From Saccharomonospora azurea NA-128 (lineage in GTDB: Bacteria; Actinomycetota; Actinomycetes; Mycobacteriales; Pseudonocardiaceae), in contig NZ_CM001466.1 in NCBI RefSeq assembly GCF_000231055.2, positions 4,631,620 through 4,695,619 on the forward strand: DNA of 64,000 nt, written 5' to 3'. A program made the translations under genes and the position numbers. Of the stretch, positions 16,017 to 24,095 are shown one piece after another. Below the pieces are notes generated by a model, which did not search any database, had not been told where the DNA came from, and saw nothing but the letters and a program-made list of their open reading frames with translations. Each line of letters opens with the position of its first letter. Within the stretch, counting starts at the first letter, position 1.

Positions 16017-17366
16017 CTACTTGCCGGTGGCGAGGAACGCCTCCGCGGAGTCGTCCATCGCCTCCCACCACGGCGTGTGGTGCTCGGGCGCCTCGGTGCC
16101 GGTGCACGGGGAGGTGAAGCCCGAGAAGTCGCGGTAGCCGGTGATGGTCTGCTTCTTGTGGTTCAACCAGGTGCGGAAGTGCTCCCGGGTGAGGTCGAGG
16201 TCGAACTTCGGGTAGTCGACGTCGGCGAGCAGGTCCTGGATGTGCTCGGCCTGGAAGTCGACGGCCTCGACCGAGGAGGACACCTTCTCCTCCCGGGCCC
16301 GCCAGCCCGCGATGTCCCGGCGCATCTCTTCGGCGGAGGGCAGGGTGACCCGCCCGAGCACGTAGTCCCGGGCATACCAGGCCTCGGCGTCGAACAGCGT
16401 GAAGGTGTAGTACTGGTCCTGCATGCCCAGGTACATCAGCTTCGGGTTCTGAACCCAGAACACGCCCTTGTAAAGGTTGTCCGGGTACAGGATGTTCTTG
16501 GTGCGCAGGCGCAGGCCGTCCTCGAGGAACGGGAAGTGGTGCCGGTAGCCCGTGCACAGCAGGATCGCGTCGATCTGCCGGGAACTGCCGTCGGCGAAGT
16601 GCACGGTGTTGCCCTCGACGCCCGTGAGGAGCGGAACCTCCGAGATCCCCTCGGGCCAGTCGAAGCCCATCGGCGCGGTGCGGTAGCTGATGGTGACCGA
16701 CTCGGCGCCGTACTTTTTGGCCTGCAATGCGAGGTCCTCGGCCGAGTAGCTGCTGCCCACGACCAGCAGGTTCTGCCCGGCGAACTCCCGCGAGTCGCGG
16801 AAGTCGTGCGAGTGCAGGATCCGGCCGGGGAACTGCTCGAAGCCGGGGAAGTCCGGCACGTGCGGGCTGGAGAAGTGCCCGCTGGCCACGATGACGTAAT
16901 CGAATTCCTCGGTCCGGGTCTCACCGGTCTTCAACGCCTCCACCGTGACGGAGAACGTGTCCTTCTCGGGGTCGTGGGAAACCCAGCGCACCGCCGTGTC
17001 GAATTGGATGTACCGGCGGATGTCGCTTTGTTGTGCCCTGCCGATGATGTAGTCGTACAGGATTTCGCGCGGCGGATACGAGGGGATGGGCTTACCGAAA
17101 TGCTCGTCGAACGTGTAGTCCGCGAATTCGAGGCATTCCTTGGGTCCGTTCGACCAGAGGTGCCGGTACATGCTGCCGTGTACCGGGTCTCCGGCGGCGT
17201 CCACGCCGGTTCGCCACGTGTAGTTCCACAGGCCGCCCCAGTCGCTCTGCTTCTCGAAGCACACCAGTTCGGGGATGTCGGCTCCGTTCTTGCCCGCGTC
17301 CGCGAAAGCGCGCAATTGAGCCAGCCCGCTCGGTCCTGCTCCGATCACCGCGACGCGCGATGCCAT
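16017..17366 (-). CDS. tmm: Flavin-containing monooxygenase, trimethylamine monooxygenase (Tmm) type
   Basis: A 449-residue FAD- and NADPH-dependent monooxygenase. VIGAGPSGLAQLRAF is the FAD-binding GxGxxG, FPGRILHSHDF the FMO signature (FxGxxxHxxxF), and VVGSSYSAEDLA the NADPH site. CFEKQSDWGGLWNYTWRTG, HGSMYRHLWSNGPKECLEFADY and the late MQDQYYTF block match, from memory, bacterial trimethylamine monooxygenases of Methylocella and Roseobacter type, which make trimethylamine N-oxide. No tdm demethylase or methylamine transporter is adjacent, so oxidation of other amines or sulfides is possible. The gene stands alone, flanked by a terminator and a 300-base AT-richer upstream region. Confidence 0.82.
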   Translation of the reverse strand: MASRVAVIGAGPSGLAQLRAFADAGKNGADIPELVCFEKQSDWGGLWNYTWRTGVDAAGDPVHGSMYRHLWSNGPKECLEFADYTFDEHFGKPIPSYPPREILYDYIIGRAQQSDIRRYIQFDTAVRWVSHDPEKDTFSVTVEALKTGETRTEEFDYVIVASGHFSSPHVPDFPGFEQFPGRILHSHDFRDSREFAGQNLLVVGSSYSAEDLALQAKKYGAESVTISYRTAPMGFDWPEGISEVPLLTGVEGNTVHFADGSSRQIDAILLCTGYRHHFPFLEDGLRLRTKNILYPDNLYKGVFWVQNPKLMYLGMQDQYYTFTLFDAEAWYARDYVLGRVTLPSAEEMRRDIAGWRAREEKVSSSVEAVDFQAEHIQDLLADVDYPKFDLDLTREHFRTWLNHKKQTITGYRDFSGFTSPCTGTEAPEHHTPWWEAMDDSAEAFLATGK

Positions 17367-17672
17367 GCAATTCCTCCGTGTCGTCGATCCGGCCGGTTCT
17401 CCCGAGCCTTCGGTCCCTGTCCGGTCGTTGAAACTCGAAAGAACCGGATCAGTGCTCGCAGAGAGTAGGCAGAGCTGCGTGCGAAGTGTCCAGGTTCAAG
17501 TGGTGAAAATCGCTTTTTGGTAGCTGATTCTTAACGGGAGCTGAGAATCTTCGAGGATGTTCACCGAAGTTTCTCCGGAGGTGTTATCTTATTCGGTTCG
17601 GCTGCCGGAATTATCCATTCTGGAGTGAATAACCCTCGGCTGCGTGCCTGGTCGCGTCCGTGTTCGGCGGCG
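17367..17672. other. Intergenic region, AT-rich relative to the window
   Basis: No credible gene is visible. The part at about 17500-17640 is much richer in A and T than its surroundings, with several TTATC/GAATAA stretches. It should contain the tmm promoter on the minus strand, but I cannot assign -35 and -10 boxes with confidence. It also separates the three-gene KAP cluster from tmm; no terminator hairpin stands out after the stop at 17673. Confidence 0.4.
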
Positions 17673-18206
17673 TCAACCACCGGAGCGGCTGTGGTCGAGG
17701 AGCTTCTGCGCGACGCCGATGGTCTCCTGCAGGCTCTGCTTGATGTACCGGAGTCGCCGTTCGAGGTCCGCCGCCGATGATTCGGGATCGAGCCGCTCCA
17801 GCTGGTTGGTGGCGGAGCGGAGGTCGTCGAGGATCAACTCGGTCACCTGGTGCTCGTGGACGGTGCCCGACGCGTTGTCGACGAGCTCACGCAGGACGGA
17901 GGCCGTCGCGCGCACCCCGGGGTCGTGCACCGGGAGGTCGACGAGCGCCTGGCGGCACCGGGCGGTGAACTCCTCGGCCTGCGCGACGGACATCCTACGG
18001 CGAGTGACCGGTGCTGGGCGCTCGGTGGCGGTTCGCGCGAGCAGCGCGGACGTCAACGCGATGGACACATGGACTGCCCCGGCGATCAGCACCCCGGTGA
18101 TCAGGCCCAACACCCAGCCTCGGTTGGACCCGATGATGCCGCCGCCCACGAGTCCGAAGGTGAGCGAGAGCGCGATCGCGGCGCGATCAGAAATGCTTGA
18201 AGACAC
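17673..18206 (-). CDS. Membrane protein with two helices and a helical cytoplasmic tail, last gene of the KAP cluster
   Basis: A 177-residue protein of no family I recognise. Residues about 7-52 hold two hydrophobic helices (AIALSLTFGLVGGGIIG and VLGLITGVLIAGAVHVSIAL); the remaining 120 residues are charged and helical (QAEEFTARCRQAL, LILDDLRSATNQLERL, LERRLRYIKQSLQETIGVAQKLL), probably coiled coil. The GTG start at 18206 lies within the end of the vWA gene (20-nt overlap), so translation is coupled. It would follow from context that it assembles in the membrane with the vWA and KAP proteins. Confidence 0.75.
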   Translation of the reverse strand: MSSSISDRAAIALSLTFGLVGGGIIGSNRGWVLGLITGVLIAGAVHVSIALTSALLARTATERPAPVTRRRMSVAQAEEFTARCRQALVDLPVHDPGVRATASVLRELVDNASGTVHEHQVTELILDDLRSATNQLERLDPESSAADLERRLRYIKQSLQETIGVAQKLLDHSRSGG

Positions 18207-19920
18207 TGGGGAGCACCTGTTCGATGTCGTCGTTGTCCTTCCCGGCTCTGTATGCGACTCCCTTCGTCTTCGTCGCGATGTCTTCGAGGGCGGCCTCGTC
18301 GGCGTCGTCTCCATAGGCGATGGTGAAGATTCGGACCGACCCGGTCTTGTCCGCGGCGATCGAGTCGAAGAAGTCCTTCTTGGCGCCCGGGACCTCTCCG
18401 TCGCTTTGGCCGTCGGTCAGCAGCACGATGGACCTGGCTACGTTCTTCGCCGTTTTCCCTCGCAGGGTGTCGTAGGCCGCGAGAGTGCCACTGTAAAGCG
18501 GTGTGGCCTTGATGGTCGTGTGATCGTTCAGCGAGGTCACTGACTCGATCAGATCGTCGCGTGCTTGACCGGCCATCGACGGGAACTCGCGAATCCGGTG
18601 GGGGTTGTCCAGGTCCGCGTCCAGCGTCCAGAGGCCGACCTTGACGTCGTCGTCGAGTCTTGTCAGCACGTCCTCCACCGCTGATTTGACTCGGTTCAGC
18701 TTCGACGATGGGCTGCCGACCGGACGGGCCATCGAGTCCGAGATGTCGATCAACAACAGCACCTGGACGTCGACGCGGACCTTTTTCCAGTTTTCGAGCA
18801 CCTTCTCGATGACGTCTCCCGTCGGGCGCTTGAGGGAGGTGACATCGAGTTGCTTCGGACTCTTGACGGTGTCGGCCAGGTCTGGGGTGGCATCGCCGTC
18901 GCTGTTGCGGAAACCTGCCTCTTGGAACCGTCTCTGCTGATCGTCTTCGAGCAGGAACGTGCGGAACTCCTCGGCGAGCTCCCGCTTGTCGTCGCCCAAG
19001 CCCTCGACGATGAGGAAGGGGTGGTCGAGCACGACGGTGCTGTCGGAGGGATGGATGGCCACGAGTGGGTTGTTCGGCTCCCGTCCGTTGCCTGGTCCCT
19101 CGCGGAGGGCGCCCTTGTTGTACTGGTAGGCCAATTGCTCTTGCATGACCATGGCTTCGATGTAGGGCGACTTGTTCTCCTGGTCACCCTCGTAGAGATT
19201 CTCGAGGAAGACCACGGAGTCCTCGGCGTAGAGATCCACCAGCGACTCCAGGTCCTCGACGAACGAGAACACGTCATCCTTCTCGACGTCCTCGAGGGTG
19301 AGTTCGTCAGGGGTCTTCGCGGCGGCGTGGTGCGCTGCGATCGTCGCCGCGAGTCCCGAGGAGGACAGCGTGGGCTTGTCCTTGCCCATGCCGAAGTTGT
19401 CCAACGCCGCCGGAAGGGCCGCCTTGTCCGCGTTCGCGAGATCGCGGAGGTCCTTCCAGCCGAGGTCGTTGTAGCGTTGCTGGAGGACCTTCGCCTGCGC
19501 CTCGGGCACTGCGATGACCAGAGGACTCTCGGCGATCGAGGTGTCCTCGCCCTCGAACAGGTTCCTGTCGATTCTGTGTTCGACGCGGACCGCCCACATC
19601 GAGGTGCTCGGCATCCACACGTCGGGGTGGGTCGCCTTGGCCTTCGTCCAGCCGCTCTTCATGAACAGGTCGGCGGCCTCGCCCGAGTTCAGTGGCTGGA
19701 CTTCCACCTTGCCGCATCGGAAGTTCACCACGGGCTCGGTGTCCGTGAACTCCGTGGCGTGCGCCGTGACGAGGTCTGCCTTCTCCGTGGAGACGTTGAC
19801 GTGGAGGGTGACGCAGTTCTCCCGGTCCACCGACTTGTAGAGCGCCAGCATCGAGCCGAGGACCCCGATGATGCCTACCAGGCAGCCGACCAGCAGCGGT
19901 ATCGTGCGTGCGGTCGTCAC
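18187..19920 (-). CDS. Membrane-anchored substrate-binding-like protein with C-terminal von Willebrand A domain
   Basis: A 577-residue protein anchored by one N-terminal helix (residues 8-28). Residues about 35-350 resemble a bacterial extracellular solute-binding fold (DVWMPSTSMWAVRVEHRID, SPLVIAVPEAQAKVL, a hinge at about 185-295, PFLIVEGL). Residues about 385-577 are a vWA domain with an intact metal-dependent adhesion site: D392-x-S-x-S396 in LIDISDSM, the Thr of HTTIKATPLY and TDG in LLTDGQSDG. The GTG start has a strong GGGGGGAGGG site. It lies 36 bases after the KAP gene and overlaps the next gene. It probably faces outward and binds a ligand in a metal-dependent way. Confidence 0.85.
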   Translation of the reverse strand: MTTARTIPLLVGCLVGIIGVLGSMLALYKSVDRENCVTLHVNVSTEKADLVTAHATEFTDTEPVVNFRCGKVEVQPLNSGEAADLFMKSGWTKAKATHPDVWMPSTSMWAVRVEHRIDRNLFEGEDTSIAESPLVIAVPEAQAKVLQQRYNDLGWKDLRDLANADKAALPAALDNFGMGKDKPTLSSSGLAATIAAHHAAAKTPDELTLEDVEKDDVFSFVEDLESLVDLYAEDSVVFLENLYEGDQENKSPYIEAMVMQEQLAYQYNKGALREGPGNGREPNNPLVAIHPSDSTVVLDHPFLIVEGLGDDKRELAEEFRTFLLEDDQQRRFQEAGFRNSDGDATPDLADTVKSPKQLDVTSLKRPTGDVIEKVLENWKKVRVDVQVLLLIDISDSMARPVGSPSSKLNRVKSAVEDVLTRLDDDVKVGLWTLDADLDNPHRIREFPSMAGQARDDLIESVTSLNDHTTIKATPLYSGTLAAYDTLRGKTAKNVARSIVLLTDGQSDGEVPGAKKDFFDSIAADKTGSVRIFTIAYGDDADEAALEDIATKTKGVAYRAGKDNDDIEQVLPSVFKHF

Positions 19921-19956
19921 AGCGCCCTCCCCCCAGGTTCGCGATCGGCGCGGCGC

Positions 19957-22533
19957 TCACGCCGTCACGAGATCGTGCGTGTCGAAACCGAAACGCGCAA
20001 TTGTGCCGATCCACGTTTGATATGTCTGAAGATCATTGACCATCTTCCCGCGCAATTCAAGTGGAACGGCGCCTCCGGGGTCGTCGCTCGTCAAAATCGA
20101 AACGAACGTTTCGCGAGCGGCGGTGGGGTCGGAAACCAGCAGGCCCAGCAGGTCGAGCACGACACGATACGGGAACGACTCGAATTCGTCGTCGTGAATT
20201 CCGACCCTCACCAGGCGGTAGAGATTCACCAGTTTCTTCACCGCGCGGGGCGTGGGAAGGCGGGGAGCGATTCGATGGATGTACTCGCGCTCGGTGTCCC
20301 GCAGCCGTAGTTGCCGGGTGCGCAGTTCGCGCACTTCCACGCGGTCCCGGGACGGCGTCGGGGCGGGAATCGACGGTCGGTGCTCTCCGTCGGTCGTGGG
20401 AGTGACGTCGGTGTCCGGTGTCGGCGCGGGGTGTGGCGCCTCCTCCTCGGCGAGACCGGGCGGCAGGAGCGCATCGACCAACGTCGTGGTGCGCGACCCC
20501 ATGGGGCGCAGTGTGAAGACGATCTGGAAAACCTTGTCGAGGTACTCGGGCGACAGCTCGGCCTCCTGCAGGCACTTGTGCAGCCACCGCGGGTCCACCG
20601 CAACCACGACGACGAAGAGCGGAAGCGCCAGCAGGAGGTGCACGGCGGCGAGGACGTCCACGACCTTCTTCGGCTCGCACCGATCCAGATCGTCGATGTA
20701 GAGCACGATGCGTTCCAGCGGAGGTGCCCCGTGAGCTCCGGAGTGCACCCACTCGCGCCGGGCCTCCTGCATGTCGCGATCCAACGCCCGCAGGTCGTCG
20801 TGCACCCGTCCGAGCAGCCCCCGATAGCGCTCGTAGCGGCCGTGGCGCACCTCCTCGACGAGTCGCTCCAGCCGATGGGCGGCGTCGAGTTGGTGCAACC
20901 GCTCCCGCACGTCCCGGATCTCGTCGTCGAGCTCTGCCCGCCTGGCGGTGACGGTGTCACGGACGCTCGACCCCAGCGGAGCCAGGGCGCTGCGGACCGA
21001 TTCGAGCGTGCTCGCCACGGAGACCAGGCCGGTGACGAACGCGAGGACCGCGCCCGCGGTGGTGATCAACTCGTTCTCGTAGTGGAGCCAGCCCAACAGC
21101 GCGGCCGCGACACCGAGCAGCCCCACCACTGCGGAGACCACCGCGGCCCGTCGGCGTCGCGACGCGGTCGCCGGATCGGTCCCGGACGTCAGCAGCCGGA
21201 GCGTGCGGGTCACCCGCGAGCGGTCGACGTGGTCGCGCACACTTTCCAGACCGCGCAGGCGGACGCGCAGCTCCTCACGGGTTCGCTCGACGTCGTCGAC
21301 GTCGTCGGCGAGATCGGCGAAGAGCTGCTCCACCAACCCGACCCACAGCTCGTCGTCGTGGTAGTGCCAGGCGTTGAACCGCACCTGCCGGACGGTGGCG
21401 GCGAAGGTGCTGCGACCCGGATTGTTGCGGGAGAGGTCGGCCATCCGCTCGACCCGCTCGTGGAGTTGCCGCAGGAAACTGGACTTGCCCGACCCCCACG
21501 GTCCCAACAGCGCCACACACAGCGGCGGTTCGGTGGCGCGGTCGGCGATCACCGCGGCGAGTGTGCGGACGTCCTGGTGGAAGCCGAGGAGGTCGTGCTC
21601 GCTCGCCTGGTCGCTCGTGGGGGTCGCCGTGCGCGACGGTTCCACCGCCGACTCGTCGAATCCGGTGCCGGCCACCTGCAGGCCCACGAGGTGGTCCCAG
21701 ACCCGGATGGTCCGGTCGTCGCCGATGCTGACGACGCGCTCGGCGTCCGGTGCGGCGGCGATACCGAGCACGTGGCTGAGGTGCCCGTGCAGCACGAGCG
21801 GGTCGTCCGGCCGGGTGCGGTCCCAGACGTGGATCGTGCCGTCGTCGGCGGCCGCGACCACGTGCGTGTCGCCGGCGAACTCCACGGTGGAGACCGGGAA
21901 CGTCGGACCGGAGAAGCGGGCGAGGTCGGTTCCGATGTCGGCGTTGCCGAGGACCACACTGCCGTCCGCCGCGCCGGTCAGCACGGCACCGCCGCGCAGC
22001 GCGACGGCGGTGACGGTGGCGTCACCCAGGCGCCGAGTGCGGCCGGACGCGAGGTCGATCACGTGGACGCCCGCGTTCTCCACGACCGCCGCGGCTCGGG
22101 TGCAGTCGGGGGTGACCGCGACCGCGCGCACCCACGCCGCGGTCGCCAGCAGCCGCCGGGTCGAGTTGCTGTCCACCTCGTGGAGCACGACGTCGCCGTT
22201 GGCGAGACCCGCGACCACGGCCGCCCGGCCGGACCCCGCCGCGACGGCGGTGGCGGTGAGGGCCCAGCGGGAGTCCGTCCGACTCTGCCGGACCGGTTCG
22301 CCGGAACGCAGCGACCAGGTGGTGACGTGGCCACCCTCGTCGCAGGTGACCATCGTGTCGCCGTGCACGGCGAGTGCCCGCACGGGTTTCGCGTGACCGG
22401 TGAACTCGCGTCGCAGCGCACCGGTGTGCAGATCCCATTGCCGGACCAGCCGGTCCTCGCCGCCGGTGAGCACGCGGTCTCCGGAGATCGCCACGGCGTG
22501 GACACCACCCTCGTGGCCTGCGAAGCTGTTCAT
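19957..22533 (-). CDS. WD40 beta-propeller fused to a membrane KAP-family P-loop NTPase
   Basis: An 858-residue protein. Residues 1-285 are WD40 repeats, about seven blades, each with a GH start and WD-like end (for example RLVRQWDLHTG, GTIHVWDRT, TIRVWDHLVG). The KAP NTPase follows: Walker A GPWGSGKS (344-351), the FNAWHYHDDELW motif (387-397), two membrane helices inserted at about 463-482 and 489-508, a coiled coil to about 595, Walker B LYIDDLDRC (611-619) and VVVAVDPRW (643-650). The ATG at 22533 opens the first blade; a GTG five codons upstream is possible. An upstream extension of the frame overlaps the SGNH gene and is rejected. KAP NTPases organise membrane complexes, some in defence; role here unknown. 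Confidence 0.85.
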   Translation of the reverse strand: MNSFAGHEGGVHAVAISGDRVLTGGEDRLVRQWDLHTGALRREFTGHAKPVRALAVHGDTMVTCDEGGHVTTWSLRSGEPVRQSRTDSRWALTATAVAAGSGRAAVVAGLANGDVVLHEVDSNSTRRLLATAAWVRAVAVTPDCTRAAAVVENAGVHVIDLASGRTRRLGDATVTAVALRGGAVLTGAADGSVVLGNADIGTDLARFSGPTFPVSTVEFAGDTHVVAAADDGTIHVWDRTRPDDPLVLHGHLSHVLGIAAAPDAERVVSIGDDRTIRVWDHLVGLQVAGTGFDESAVEPSRTATPTSDQASEHDLLGFHQDVRTLAAVIADRATEPPLCVALLGPWGSGKSSFLRQLHERVERMADLSRNNPGRSTFAATVRQVRFNAWHYHDDELWVGLVEQLFADLADDVDDVERTREELRVRLRGLESVRDHVDRSRVTRTLRLLTSGTDPATASRRRRAAVVSAVVGLLGVAAALLGWLHYENELITTAGAVLAFVTGLVSVASTLESVRSALAPLGSSVRDTVTARRAELDDEIRDVRERLHQLDAAHRLERLVEEVRHGRYERYRGLLGRVHDDLRALDRDMQEARREWVHSGAHGAPPLERIVLYIDDLDRCEPKKVVDVLAAVHLLLALPLFVVVVAVDPRWLHKCLQEAELSPEYLDKVFQIVFTLRPMGSRTTTLVDALLPPGLAEEEAPHPAPTPDTDVTPTTDGEHRPSIPAPTPSRDRVEVRELRTRQLRLRDTEREYIHRIAPRLPTPRAVKKLVNLYRLVRVGIHDDEFESFPYRVVLDLLGLLVSDPTAARETFVSILTSDDPGGAVPLELRGKMVNDLQTYQTWIGTIARFGFDTHDLVTA

Positions 22534-22634
22534 GGTGATCCAGTTCACCAGAATCCGGGTGCCGGAGGGACCGCTTTCGCCCACACGCGCCGGATGATCG
22601 ACGCCCCGGCCTGAAAGCGGCCCCTCCTGGCATC

Positions 22635-23873
22635 TCAGCAGAGGGTCTTCAGATCGACGGCGTCGGCCATCGCGGCGAAGCCCTCGTCGTTCGGATGCAG
22701 GTGGTCGCCGACGTCGTAGGCGGGCAGGAATCGCGTCGGGTGCTGCGGATCGCGCACGGCCGCGTCGAAGTCGACGACGGCGTCGAACTCGCCCGAGGTG
22801 CGGATCCACTCGTTGACGGCCTGGCGGTCGGCCTCTCCCGCCTCGGTGTAGTAGCCGGCGCCCTCGAACGGCGTCAGCGTCGCGCCGACCACGTCGAGGC
22901 CCGCGTCGTGCGCCCGGTCGATGAACTGGCGGTAGACGGCGATGAGCTGCTCCGGCTCGACCTCGCCCCGGCTGTTGCCGATGTCGTTGATGCCTTCGAG
23001 TAACACGACCGAGCGCACGCCCGGCCTGCTGAGGACGTCGCGGTCGAACCGGGACAGCGCCGAGTCGCCGTTCGCGCCGGCGTCGGTGAGGAGCCGGTTG
23101 CCGCTGATGCCGCTGTTGAGGACCCCGCACCGGCGCGGCCCCGGGCGGGACAGCAGCCGGTCGGCGACCTGGTCCGGGTAGCGGAGATTCGCATCTACGG
23201 TGGACACGACACCGTCGGTAATGGAGTCGCCGAAGAACACGACGGCCCCCCGGGCGCGCGCCGTGACGTCCACGCCGCTGAGGAAGTAGCGCGAGGTGTC
23301 GAGCGTCGTGAACGCGGAGCCCGGGTCGCTCGTCGCGTCGCCCTGTGCCGTGAACGACGTCGCGTACGCGCGCGAGTGGAAGGTCGCCGGCCCGGTCGGT
23401 CCGGGTAGGTAGGTGCTGACGACGAGGTCGGAGTCGTCCGGCACGGTGATGTCGACGGGGTCGGAGAGCCAGTCCGCGCCCGCGGGGATGGTGGTCGAAG
23501 TTCGGCCGTTGAAGGTCACGGGTGTCACCGCGCCGGGTTCGACGTCGGGGGTTCCGGCGGCGTCGTCACCCCTGGGGGCCACGGTGACGGAGCCGAGGGT
23601 GAGTGGGGCGTCGCCGTAGGCGTTGCTGAACCGCACGCGCACTGAGTCACCGCCCACGGACACGTGCGCCACCTGCCGCAGCGTGGTGTCGGTGAACCCC
23701 TCGGCCGAGGGTCCGCTCGCGGCCGGTTCCGTCATCGCGGCGTGCCAGCTGCCGACCCAGTCGCCGCCGTGGTGGGCGGTGGGCTCCGCCGCGACGGCGG
23801 GAGCGGCGATCAGTGTCAGGGAGAGGACAGCGCTTGCCACACCAGCTGCGATCCGTGATCGCATGGGCCTCAT
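22635..23873 (-). CDS. Secreted SGNH/GDSL-family esterase
   Basis: A 412-residue exported serine hydrolase. A signal peptide (MRPMRSRIAAGVASAVLSL to APAVAA) precedes a beta-rich N-terminal domain and the SGNH hydrolase. Catalytic blocks are FFGDSITDG (block I Ser), NSGISGNR (oxyanion Gly), LEGINDIG (block III Asn) and LHPND (block V Asp and His). The ATG at 23873 has AAGG seven bases upstream; an ORF extension of 15 codons lacks a site. The next gene upstream is a closely related tandem copy that is frameshifted. The order suggests one operon with it. Likely substrates are acyl or acetyl esters outside the cell; specificity unknown. Confidence 0.9.
   Translation of the reverse strand: MRPMRSRIAAGVASAVLSLTLIAAPAVAAEPTAHHGGDWVGSWHAAMTEPAASGPSAEGFTDTTLRQVAHVSVGGDSVRVRFSNAYGDAPLTLGSVTVAPRGDDAAGTPDVEPGAVTPVTFNGRTSTTIPAGADWLSDPVDITVPDDSDLVVSTYLPGPTGPATFHSRAYATSFTAQGDATSDPGSAFTTLDTSRYFLSGVDVTARARGAVVFFGDSITDGVVSTVDANLRYPDQVADRLLSRPGPRRCGVLNSGISGNRLLTDAGANGDSALSRFDRDVLSRPGVRSVVLLEGINDIGNSRGEVEPEQLIAVYRQFIDRAHDAGLDVVGATLTPFEGAGYYTEAGEADRQAVNEWIRTSGEFDAVVDFDAAVRDPQHPTRFLPAYDVGDHLHPNDEGFAAMADAVDLKTLC
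23389..23459. repeat. 71-bp segment identical between the two SGNH genes (copy 1)
   Basis: Positions 23389-23459 and 24850-24920 are identical over 71 bases, inside otherwise diverged paralogues. Codons for the VDITVPDDSDLVVSTYLPGP region lie here. Confidence 0.9.
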
Positions 23874-24049
23874 GAAAGATCCTTTCGCCGATTCGCACTG
23901 ACATGCCGGGGCTGTCATGCCAGCAGGACGGTGATCACAGTCACAAGTGATCCACGATCAACGGATCGGTGAGCGGGTCGAGCGGTGGCGTCGGCGCGAT
24001 GAACGGACGCCCTGGTCGGGGAGCCCGCACGCTGCCTCGACCGGCCCCG

Positions 24050-24080
24050 GGCCGGGACCGCAGCCAAGGCGGTCCCGGCC
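24050..24080 (-). terminator. Hairpin terminator after the second SGNH gene
   Basis: A perfect 12-bp stem pairs 24050-24061 (GGCCGGGACCGC) with 24069-24080 around a 7-base loop, 15 bases beyond the stop codon at 24096. It separates the two tandem SGNH genes, so the downstream copy probably has its own promoter in 23874-24049. Confidence 0.7.
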
Positions 24081-24095
24081 GGTGGCACAGTGGAT

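Noticed and set aside
14256..17468. 1070-codon plus-strand open frame
   Set aside because: It is antisense to galK, deoR and tmm, all with intact family motifs; long shadow frames are expected at this GC content.
22534..23130. N-terminal extension of the KAP protein into the SGNH gene
   Set aside because: It overlaps the same-strand SGNH coding sequence out of frame; the WD40 domain begins at 22533.
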